In this document: piece by piece, positions 18,794-26,178 of the stretch | Layout of the letters: each line of letters begins with the position of its first letter | How positions within the stretch are numbered: position 1 is the first letter of the stretch | The notes under the pieces: model-generated | What the model saw: the letters and a program-made list of their open reading frames with translations, nothing else | Databases searched by the model: none | Told to the model about the DNA's origin: nothing | NCBI GenBank assembly: GCA_034110465.1 | Contig: JAWUZD010000009.1 | Coordinates: 248,001 to 312,000 of the forward strand | Direction of reading: 5' to 3' | From: Aurantibacter sp034110465 | GTDB taxonomy: Bacteria > Bacteroidota > Bacteroidia > Flavobacteriales > Flavobacteriaceae | DNA: 64,000 nucleotides | Position numbers and translations under genes: made by a program

Positions 18794-19927
18794 TTATAAT
18801 AGATTTTTTAAAAGTTGAAATAGACCCGTAATATCTTCATTTGTATTATAACAATGCAGACAGAAACGAAGTCTTTCTTGGTCTTTTGGAACTGTAGGAC
18901 TTAAAATTGCTTTGACATTAAAACCATTGTCTTGAAGTTTTTGTGCCGCTTTTTTAACATTATCATTTCCTTTTATAATAAGGCATTGAATTGCAGAATC
19001 ACTTTCTATAAATAGCTTTTGAAGTTGGAAACGTTCTTTTTCAGAATTAAAAAAGGAAATATTATTTTTAAGCTGATTAATAGCTTTTGTGATTTCTAAT
19101 TCCTGATAAGCTACGTAAACTGTAGCTATAGAATGTGGTGGCAATGCGGTAGTGTAAATTAAAGATTTTGAAAAATTTACTAAGTAATTAATTAAATCGG
19201 TACTACCTAAAATTGCTGCGCCGTGACAACCTAATGCTTTTCCAAAAGTTATAATTCTTGCAAAAATATGTTCTGAATTTTTACTATTTATTAATCCACA
19301 ACCTTTAGTTCCAAATACGCCAAAAGCGTGAGCTTCGTCTATTATTAATCGAGTGTTATGTTGTTTAGATACTTGAATTAGTTTTTCAATATTTGGCGAA
19401 TCGCCATCCATTGAGAAAACAGATTCGGTTATAATATATATAGTTGAATTTTTATCTGATTTCGATAGTTTTTCCTTTAAATCATCTATTGAGTTATGCT
19501 TAAATTTAAACGCTTTTGCGTTAGATAATAAAATAGCTTCTCTAATAGATGCGTGGCAAAATTCATCATAATAAATAAGATCATTTCGCTGACAAATTGA
19601 AGCAATTAATCCAATATTAGCACTGTATCCAGAATTATAAATTAAAGTTTTTTCTACATAATGAAATTTGGCAATATAATCTTCGGTTAAATTATATAAT
19701 TCGTGATTACCAGAAATTAATCTAGAACCTGTAGCACCATTAATTTTAAAATTTTTAGCTTCTAATAATTTTAAGGTGTTATTATAGATGGTTGTGTTTT
19801 GGGAGAAACCAATATAATCGTTAGAAGAAAAATCTATTAAATGTGACGTTTGTCCAAGGCTTCTCAAACTGTGGTCTGAAATCCGTTGGTTTAATTTGTC
19901 TAAAGATTTTTTATCTAAGTGTTGCAT
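18794..19927 (-). CDS. bioF: 8-amino-7-oxononanoate synthase BioF
   Basis: A PLP enzyme of the alpha-oxoamine synthase family that condenses pimeloyl thioester with L-alanine. The motifs are FSSNDYIGFS, NGATGSRLISGNH, the PLP-contacting DEAHAFGVFGTKG (about 197) and the PLP lysine Lys230 in TFGKALGCHGAAI, counting from the ATG at 19927 (377 residues). An in-frame TTG at 19945 lies inside the -7 promoter box and cannot be the start. It is the first gene of the biotin operon. Confidence 0.94.
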   Translation of the reverse strand: MQHLDKKSLDKLNQRISDHSLRSLGQTSHLIDFSSNDYIGFSQNTTIYNNTLKLLEAKNFKINGATGSRLISGNHELYNLTEDYIAKFHYVEKTLIYNSGYSANIGLIASICQRNDLIYYDEFCHASIREAILLSNAKAFKFKHNSIDDLKEKLSKSDKNSTIYIITESVFSMDGDSPNIEKLIQVSKQHNTRLIIDEAHAFGVFGTKGCGLINSKNSEHIFARIITFGKALGCHGAAILGSTDLINYLVNFSKSLIYTTALPPHSIATVYVAYQELEITKAINQLKNNISFFNSEKERFQLQKLFIESDSAIQCLIIKGNDNVKKAAQKLQDNGFNVKAILSPTVPKDQERLRFCLHCYNTNEDITGLFQLLKNLL

Positions 19928-19929
19928 AA

Positions 19930-19945
19930 TTGTATTGTAATACAA
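19930..19945. promoter_or_regulatory. palindrome at the bioF transcription start, candidate biotin operator
   Basis: TTGTATTGTAATACAA is an inverted repeat with 7-bp arms and a 2-bp centre. It overlaps the last bases of the -7 box (19943-19950) and covers the expected transcription start, 2 bases before the bioF ATG. A repressor bound here would block the whole operon. BirA boxes in other bacteria have TTGTAA-like half-sites but with a long spacer, so this compact form may belong to another regulator. Confidence 0.5.
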
Positions 19946-19950
19946 ATATA
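19943..19950 (-). promoter_or_regulatory. -7 box of the biotin operon promoter
   Basis: On the minus strand this reads TATATTTG, matching TAnnTTTG. A TTG about 18 bases upstream could be the -33 element. The box ends 15 bases before the bioF ATG, giving a very short leader. Confidence 0.6.
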
Positions 19951-19980
19951 TTAAACACTAATTTGAAACAATGCTAAAAT

Positions 19981-20014
19981 AAAAAAAGACTATCATTTAA
20001 ATGATAGTCTTTTT
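19981..20014 (-). terminator. terminator of the EEP nuclease gene
   Basis: The perfect palindrome GACTATCATTTAAATGATAGTC (given as two 11-base halves, 19988-20009) is flanked by a long A run at 19981-19987. On the minus strand these become T, so it ends the EEP-family gene just before the biotin operon promoter. The T run on the other side is shorter. Confidence 0.85.
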
Positions 20015-20036
20015 ATATATAAATTGGTGTAAAATA

Positions 20037-21089
20037 TTATTCTACTTCTTTTATTAAATGTACATAGACAGGAAAGTGATCTGAGAATCCGTCTGTAAAT
20101 CCACCATCAGCAAAGCTACGAAAAGGATAACCTTTATAACGTCCTTTTTTATTAACTAAGTAGTTTTTGTTGAAAATTCCAGCTTTATAAAATTGAAAAG
20201 ATTTGTAATCTTTTTCTATAAAAGGTTGTGTTAACATAATTTGATCAAATAAACTCCAGCTATCTCTATATGCATTTGAACCAAGACCTTTTTTAAAGAA
20301 ATCTATCATTGGGTTGTAAATACCTTTAAATTTTACATCTTTAATTTTACGTTGAGCTTTTAAAACATCTTTAACACTAGCATTATTAGGGTTGTCGTTT
20401 AAATCTCCCATAGTAATAATTTTAGCATAAGGATTTATAGCTTGTAAAGAATCTATTAAATGTTTATTTAGTTTTGCTGCCGCAACTCTTTTTGACCTAC
20501 TTCTTGCTTCTCCTCCACGTCTAGAAGGCCAGTGATTAACAATAAAATGCATTTCTTCTCCATCTAATTTACCTGTAACTAATAATTGATCACGAGTGTA
20601 AATGCGTTCTCTTGTTTGGTCATCAAATAGCATTAAGGTATGTGTGCTATGAGATGTTGGCTGAAATAATCGTTTTTGGTATAATAAACCTACATCAATT
20701 CCTCTTCGGTCTGGAGAATCATAATGAATAATACCATAATCATTGTTCAAAAGTAAAGAATCATTAACAACATCTTCAAGTACTTCTACATTTTCAATTT
20801 CTACTACACCAATTACTGCCGGTGTATTATTAGACTTGTCTCTACCAATATCTGATAAAACACGAGCCATATTGTGTACTTTTTTCTTATAAATCTCTGA
20901 ACGATTTGTATTTAACTCCATCATCGGGCTAGCTTCATCATTTTTTTCAGGATCATTTATCGTGTCAAATAAGTTTTCAAGATTATAAAACGCAATTGTA
21001 TGCAATTTGAATTTCTTTTTTTCCTGTGCGTGCATAGTAAAGACCGCAGCAATACTAAGGATTAAGGAAATTTTTAATAAGTATTTCAT
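20037..21089 (-). CDS. secreted endonuclease/exonuclease/phosphatase (EEP) family protein
   Basis: A 350-residue exported phosphodiesterase/nuclease-type protein with a signal peptide (about 1-22, ending MHAQ). The DNase I/EEP motifs are all present: NLENLFD (36-42), the metal-binding glutamate in VVEIEN (95-100), NHWPSRRGGEARSRSKR (185-201), GDLNDNPN (228-235) and the terminal catalytic SDHFP (336-340). It probably cleaves nucleic acids or phosphoesters in the periplasm or outside the cell. It is divergent from a TonB receptor and DUF5689 lipoprotein, which suggests a nucleic-acid or phosphate scavenging unit (inference). Confidence 0.9.
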   Translation of the reverse strand: MKYLLKISLILSIAAVFTMHAQEKKKFKLHTIAFYNLENLFDTINDPEKNDEASPMMELNTNRSEIYKKKVHNMARVLSDIGRDKSNNTPAVIGVVEIENVEVLEDVVNDSLLLNNDYGIIHYDSPDRRGIDVGLLYQKRLFQPTSHSTHTLMLFDDQTRERIYTRDQLLVTGKLDGEEMHFIVNHWPSRRGGEARSRSKRVAAAKLNKHLIDSLQAINPYAKIITMGDLNDNPNNASVKDVLKAQRKIKDVKFKGIYNPMIDFFKKGLGSNAYRDSWSLFDQIMLTQPFIEKDYKSFQFYKAGIFNKNYLVNKKGRYKGYPFRSFADGGFTDGFSDHFPVYVHLIKEVE

Positions 21090-21136
21090 ATAAAAAAAGT
21101 GTTATGTTAAAGTTATGTTATTTACAAATTCTTTGC

Positions 21137-21144
21137 CAAAAGTA
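21137..21144 (-). promoter_or_regulatory. -7 box of the EEP nuclease gene
   Basis: The minus-strand sequence TACTTTTG matches TAnnTTTG and lies 47 bases before the ATG. It points away from the box at 21165-21172. Confidence 0.5.
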
Positions 21145-21145
21145 G

Positions 21146-21162
21146 TTATTTATTATAAATAA
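21146..21162. promoter_or_regulatory. perfect palindrome between divergent promoters, candidate shared operator
   Basis: TTATTTATTATAAATAA has 7-bp arms around a 3-bp centre. It fills the gap between the two divergent -7 boxes almost exactly (one base from one, two from the other). A dimeric regulator here could control nuclease and receptor together. AT-rich palindromes arise by chance, so the position is the main argument. Confidence 0.4.
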
Positions 21163-21164
21163 TG

Positions 21165-21172
21165 TAAATTTG
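21165..21172 (+). promoter_or_regulatory. -7 box of the TonB receptor/DUF5689 operon
   Basis: TAAATTTG matches TAnnTTTG. It is 84 bases before the receptor ATG, leaving a leader of about 78 bases with no obvious structure. Confidence 0.5.
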
Positions 21173-21256
21173 CAGTGCTTTAGTATCGATTTATTTCTGA
21201 ATTGAAACTTAAAGCCGAATTAATTAATTTATTAAAATTTAATTCTTTTAAAAAAA

Positions 21257-24109
21257 ATGAAAAAAATTCTAACAACGTTTTTGTTTGGAATATTCTCAAT
21301 GTCTGTAGCGTTAGCTCAACAAACTATTGTAAAAGGTAGTGTTGTAGATGCAGTTACAGGAGAACCACTTCAAGACGTAACCGTAAAAATTGAAGAAACT
21401 CAACAAGAAACTAAAACAAATGGTTTAGGTGAGTTTATTTTTACTCCAGCACCAGAATTAGGTGAGCAAATGTTATCTATTTCTAAAAACGGGTATCTTT
21501 CTAAGCGTTATCCAATTATTGTTAACGAAGGTAAAACCTTAGACATTACAGATATGTCTTTAGATGTTGATGTAAGTTCTCAACAAGATTTATTTACTGT
21601 AACTCTTTCTGAGGAAGAGTTAAATGATGATGACAACGGATCAGACAATATCTCTGGTTTATTATCTTCTTCAATGGATGTATTTCAAAGAACTGCCGCT
21701 TTTGAATTTAGTTCTTCTTTCTTTAGAGTAAGAGGATTAGATTCTGACAATGCAACTGTTATGATTAACGGTATAGAAATGAATAAGTTTGACACAGGAA
21801 GACCGCAATGGGGAAATTGGGGAGGATTAAATGATGTGGTTCGTAATCAAGAATTAGCAACAAACCTTCATCCTTCAGCTTATACTTTTGGTGGTGTTTT
21901 AGGATCTACAAATATTTCAACAAGGGCTTCAAAATATAGAGAAGGTGGACAAGTAACATATTCTTCTTCTAATAGAAGTTATTCAAATAGGTTAATGGCT
22001 AAGTATTCTTCTGGATTAATGGACGATGGTTGGGCATATACTATTATGGCAGGAAGACGTTGGGGAGACGAAGGTTTTCAAGACGCTACTTTATATGATG
22101 CGAATTCATTTTTTGCTGCTATAGAGAAAAAAATTAACGATAAGCATAGTCTTAATTTCACATCAATCTACGCGCCTAATAGAAGAGGTAGAACTTCATC
22201 AAATACTCAAGAAGTTGTAGATTTAAAAGGTATTAAGTATAACGAGTTTTGGGGTTATTTAAATGGCGAAAAGAAAAACTCAAGAATTAATGAAGTTGAA
22301 GAACCTATTTTGCAATTAAGTCATTATTGGGATATTAATTCTAAAACGAGTTTAAATACTACAGTTGGTTATCAATTTGGTAAGCGTGGAAGTAGTCGTT
22401 TAGATTTTCCAGGAGGAGCTAATGCAAGTCCAGCATATTACCAAAATTTACCAAGTTATCATTTATCACAAATTGATGATGATGGACCAAATTATGCTGC
22501 TGCTTATTTAGCAGAACAAGAGTTTATTAATAACGGTCAGATTAATTGGAACGATATTTTTCAAGCAAACATTAATGATAATAACGATCCTAATGGAAAT
22601 GCATCTGCCGCATATTTATTATATGAAGATAGAGTAGATGACAAAACATTATCTTTTAACTCAGTTTTTTCAACAGAAATTAATGAAAACATACTTTTAA
22701 ATGCTGGACTTAATTATAGAAAATTAAAATCTGAGAATTTTGCAGAGGTTATAGACTTATTAGGTAGCAATGTTGGTGTATCTAATGTGGATGCATTTAG
22801 TCAAGTAGATTTTGATTTACTTAATCCAGGTCAAATAGCAAATGAAGGCGATAAGTTTAGATATAACTTTAATTTATACGCTGAAGAGATTGGTGGTTTT
22901 GCACAAGCACAATTTAAGTATAATAAATTCGACTTTTTTGTTGCGGGTAATATAACTAAAACGCAATACCAAAGAGAAGGTTTATATAAAAATGGAAATC
23001 AGCAATTTGATATTGTTGATGACGTAACTGGTTCAGTAACTGGAACTTTGGATAACTCATCTGGAAAAGGAAAAAAATTAGATTTTACTGGATTTGGTGC
23101 TAAAGCAGGATTTACTTACAAAATATCTGGAAAACATTTGTTTGATGTTAATGGAGGTTATGTGGCACAAGCACCAAACCTTAGAAATACATACACAAAC
23201 TCTAGAGAGAGCCAAGATTATGTTGGCGTAACTAGAGGTGAGAATTTTGAAGGTGTGGGGTTAACAGAAGAAAAAATTAAATCTTTTGATGCTAGTTACA
23301 TTTTCAGATCTTCAATTGTTAAAGCGCGTTTAACAGGTTTTTATACAAAAATAGAAGATGCTAACGAAGTATCGTTTTTCTTTACACAAAGTTCTTCTGC
23401 AGCAGGTTTTATTCAAGAAACACTTGCAGGAGTAGATAAAAGACATATTGGTGCAGAATTAGGTATAGAAGCACAAGTTACTCCAACTATTAAATTAAAA
23501 GGAGCGGCTTCTGTTGGACAATATACTTATGATAATAATCCATTTGTTTACTTAACATCAACTTCAGAAGATTTTAATGATAGAGCAAATGCAGCAGGTG
23601 CTGTAAATGAAATTTACAAAACTTCTATTAAGGATTATAAAGTCGCTGGTGGACCACAAAGAGCTTATTCTGTAGGTTTCGAATATAGAGATCCTAAATA
23701 TTGGTGGTTTGGAGCAACGGCAAACTTTTTTGCTAATACTTATGTAGACATTAGTCCTTTAGCGCGTTCAGAGTATTTTACTCAAGACCCAATAGATGGT
23801 GTTACATATAGCGATTATGATGCTGATATTGCTAGAGAATTGTTACGTCAAGAACAAATTGAAGATTATATGGTAATCAATTTAGTTGGTGGTAAATCTT
23901 GGAAAGTTGGAGATAAATACATTGGCTTTTTTGCAAGTGTTGGGAATGTATTAGATCAGCAATATAAAACTGGTGGTTTTGAACAAGGTAGAAAGTCAAC
24001 ATATACTGATTTACTAGAAGATAATTCTACGCCATCAAGAGTATTTGCTCCAAAGTATTTCTTTGGTAGAGGAGCGAATTATTTTTTAAATTGCTACGTA
24101 AGATTTTAA
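21257..24109 (+). CDS. TonB-dependent receptor with CarboxypepD_reg-like domain
   Basis: A 950-residue outer-membrane receptor. A signal peptide (about 1-20, ending ALAQ) is followed by a carboxypeptidase-regulatory-like beta domain (about 22-105, VKGSVVDAVTGEPLQDVTVKI here split). A plug then carries FRVRGLDSDNATVMINGIEMN and FGGVLGSTNISTRASKYR, and a large barrel ends NYFLNCYVRF. It lacks the classical SusC signature and no SusD gene follows. Instead, a DUF5689 lipoprotein lies 80 bases downstream and probably acts as its surface partner. Its ligand is unknown; the divergent nuclease suggests nucleic-acid-derived compounds or phosphate. Confidence 0.9.
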   Translation: MKKILTTFLFGIFSMSVALAQQTIVKGSVVDAVTGEPLQDVTVKIEETQQETKTNGLGEFIFTPAPELGEQMLSISKNGYLSKRYPIIVNEGKTLDITDMSLDVDVSSQQDLFTVTLSEEELNDDDNGSDNISGLLSSSMDVFQRTAAFEFSSSFFRVRGLDSDNATVMINGIEMNKFDTGRPQWGNWGGLNDVVRNQELATNLHPSAYTFGGVLGSTNISTRASKYREGGQVTYSSSNRSYSNRLMAKYSSGLMDDGWAYTIMAGRRWGDEGFQDATLYDANSFFAAIEKKINDKHSLNFTSIYAPNRRGRTSSNTQEVVDLKGIKYNEFWGYLNGEKKNSRINEVEEPILQLSHYWDINSKTSLNTTVGYQFGKRGSSRLDFPGGANASPAYYQNLPSYHLSQIDDDGPNYAAAYLAEQEFINNGQINWNDIFQANINDNNDPNGNASAAYLLYEDRVDDKTLSFNSVFSTEINENILLNAGLNYRKLKSENFAEVIDLLGSNVGVSNVDAFSQVDFDLLNPGQIANEGDKFRYNFNLYAEEIGGFAQAQFKYNKFDFFVAGNITKTQYQREGLYKNGNQQFDIVDDVTGSVTGTLDNSSGKGKKLDFTGFGAKAGFTYKISGKHLFDVNGGYVAQAPNLRNTYTNSRESQDYVGVTRGENFEGVGLTEEKIKSFDASYIFRSSIVKARLTGFYTKIEDANEVSFFFTQSSSAAGFIQETLAGVDKRHIGAELGIEAQVTPTIKLKGAASVGQYTYDNNPFVYLTSTSEDFNDRANAAGAVNEIYKTSIKDYKVAGGPQRAYSVGFEYRDPKYWWFGATANFFANTYVDISPLARSEYFTQDPIDGVTYSDYDADIARELLRQEQIEDYMVINLVGGKSWKVGDKYIGFFASVGNVLDQQYKTGGFEQGRKSTYTDLLEDNSTPSRVFAPKYFFGRGANYFLNCYVRF

Positions 24110-24189
24110 ATAACAAAAAAGAAAAACTATATTTATAAACGGTTTTTTAAAGAGGTTTACCCTTTTAGGAAATTTTAAAAAAAAGCATT

Positions 24190-25605
24190 ATGATTAAAAC
24201 AAACAAAATTTTAGCACTTGGATTCGGAATTGTTTCTATGCTATTCATAAACTCATGTGTTGAGGACGACGATTACACAACACCAAACTTAACTATTGCA
24301 CCCGTAGATGTATCTTCTCTAGGTTTAGAAACATCATTCTCTAATATAATTGCGCGTTACAATACAGCGGTTGTAAATGGAGAACAAGTAGGTGTGTTTT
24401 CTGTTGAAAACGATGGGCCACTTTATGCTGTAGGTTATGTAGTTTCAGATGATGGATCTGGTAACTTTTACGAAGAAATTGTGATTCAAAATTCTGTAGA
24501 TGGAACTGATCCTTCAGGTGATGTGAGAAGAGGTTTGAAAATAGAAATAAACGCTAGCGATTTAGGTGGTGTTTATAATTTTGGTCGTAAGGTTTATATT
24601 AAATTAAACGGTTTAGCTATATCTGAAGATAATGGTGTTTATGTTTTAGGTAAATCAGAAGGAAATAGTTTGGTTCAAATTGAAGAGTCATTAGTTTCTA
24701 GTTTTATAGTAAGAGACCCAGAAACAGCTGTTATGGAACCTAAAATGGTTGCAATTGAGGATTTAACGGATTTAGACGAAAGTACATACATCCAATTAAG
24801 TAATTCTCAAATAGTGAAAGCACAAAAAGACTTAACTTATGCTGGAGAAGCTACAGATGAGTTTGATGGGTTTAGAACAATAACTAATTGTGATACTAAT
24901 GCATCATTATTGTTACAAACAAGTACGTTTGCAGATTTTAATGGCGCACAATTGCCGTCTGGAAAAGGAACTATTTCTGGAGTATATACAAGAGATTTTG
25001 GTGATGATTTTAGTGTGTTAGTAATAAATACTGTTGCTGATATTGATTTTAGCGATCCAAATAGATGTGATCCAGTTGTATTAGAATGTACTGGAGTAAG
25101 TGGTGGTGGATCAACTCTTTATTCTGAAAACTTTGAAGGATTTGGTGGTTATACAGCTGAAGGTTGGACAATGACAAATGTAGATGGTGGAAGTGTAGAT
25201 TGGTTTATAAGTTCTTTTAGTGGTAACAACTACTCTAGGATTTCAGCTTTCAGTTCAGGTCAAAGTGCTGCGGAAGTTTGGTTAGTAACTCCAGATGTTG
25301 ATATGGATACTACAACAGGAGAAGAATTAAGTTTTGATTTAGAAGCTGCCTTTGCTAATGGAATTATACTTTCTGTCTATGCATCAACTGATTTTTCAGG
25401 AGATGTTACTACTGCAACATGGACGCAATTAGATGCAAATATTCAAGCTGGTCCTTCAAGTGGTTTTGGAGGTTTTGAAACTATTGATCCAATAAACATA
25501 TCTTGTTTGGATGGTTCTGTAAACTTTGCATTTGTTTATGCTGGTTCAGACCCTAGTGCTACAACTAGATATCATTTAGATAATGTAGTTATAACAGGTA
25601 ACTAA
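24190..25605 (+). CDS. DUF5689 surface lipoprotein with C-terminal jelly-roll (choice-of-anchor J) domain
   Basis: A 471-residue lipoprotein. The lipobox is FINS followed by Cys23, and the residues after Cys (VEDDD) are acidic, like the surface-export signal of Bacteroidota lipoproteins. The DUF5689 domain covers about 40-290 (repeated yVVSDDGSGNFYEEIVIQ-like strands and an OB-like YIQLSNSQIV segment). The C-terminal part from about 305 has YSENFEGFGGYTAEGW and EVWLVTPDVD, as in choice-of-anchor J/cleaved-adhesin-like jelly rolls that bind ligands. It follows the TonB receptor in the same operon and is probably its extracellular lid or capture protein. A terminator closes the operon. Confidence 0.87.
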   Translation: MIKTNKILALGFGIVSMLFINSCVEDDDYTTPNLTIAPVDVSSLGLETSFSNIIARYNTAVVNGEQVGVFSVENDGPLYAVGYVVSDDGSGNFYEEIVIQNSVDGTDPSGDVRRGLKIEINASDLGGVYNFGRKVYIKLNGLAISEDNGVYVLGKSEGNSLVQIEESLVSSFIVRDPETAVMEPKMVAIEDLTDLDESTYIQLSNSQIVKAQKDLTYAGEATDEFDGFRTITNCDTNASLLLQTSTFADFNGAQLPSGKGTISGVYTRDFGDDFSVLVINTVADIDFSDPNRCDPVVLECTGVSGGGSTLYSENFEGFGGYTAEGWTMTNVDGGSVDWFISSFSGNNYSRISAFSSGQSAAEVWLVTPDVDMDTTTGEELSFDLEAAFANGIILSVYASTDFSGDVTTATWTQLDANIQAGPSSGFGGFETIDPINISCLDGSVNFAFVYAGSDPSATTRYHLDNVVITGN

Positions 25606-25621
25606 AAAATAAAATAATTTT

Positions 25622-25654
25622 AAAAACCCGCTAGTTTATTCTAGCGGGTTTTTT
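25622..25654 (+). terminator. terminator after the TonB receptor/DUF5689 operon
   Basis: The stem ACCCGCTAG/CTAGCGGGT (25626-25634 and 25641-25649) closes a six-base loop, with A and T runs on both sides. It is among the most GC-rich hairpins in the window. Confidence 0.92.
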
Positions 25655-25665
25655 ATTTTTAGCCT

Positions 25666-26043
25666 ATGACAATTTTCAATCAATTATATCTTTTTGTATT
25701 TAATAAATACAAACCAAAATATAAACTCAAGGCTAATAGCATTGCTCTAATTTATATTTCTATATTACAAATAAGTTTAGTGTTTTTAGCAGGTTCATTT
25801 ATTGCAGCCTTTTCAAATCAAATGAATTTAGATATTATGTCTAAGTCTAAAGTAATAACTTTTTTTGTTATTATAGCTGCGGTTATTCATTTTTCAAATT
25901 GGATGGGTTATAGCGGCCAATCCAGGAAAGTGATGAATGCTAAATACAACAAAAGCAAAAAAATAGAACAAAACAATATATTGGTTTTTTGTTTGCCAAT
26001 AATAGCGCTTCTCTTGGGTTTTTTGTTTCTTAAAAGCATCTAG
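25666..26043 (+). CDS. small integral membrane protein of unknown function
   Basis: A 125-residue protein with three clear hydrophobic segments (about 25-49, 63-82 and 105-122), separated by short basic loops. I do not recognise a family. It starts 11 bases after a strong terminator, and TATTTTTA just upstream is one base from a -7 box, so it may have its own promoter overlapping the terminator T run. It stands alone between two larger systems. Its codon use and regular membrane topology support a real gene. Confidence 0.7.
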   Translation: MTIFNQLYLFVFNKYKPKYKLKANSIALIYISILQISLVFLAGSFIAAFSNQMNLDIMSKSKVITFFVIIAAVIHFSNWMGYSGQSRKVMNAKYNKSKKIEQNNILVFCLPIIALLLGFLFLKSI

Positions 26044-26178
26044 TTTGTTGAGTGATATCATTAATTTCGCTTTTAATCGTTTAAAAAAGACATTTTATCT
26101 ATTATGATATTAAAACATTAGCTTAAACTTTAAATAATATTATTTTAGTTAAATTAAATTTAACACAATTATAAAAAA

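Noticed and set aside
14159..19927. Biotin operon acquired by recent transfer
   Set aside because: Base composition and codon use look like the neighbours, and there are no mobile-element traces or flanking repeats.
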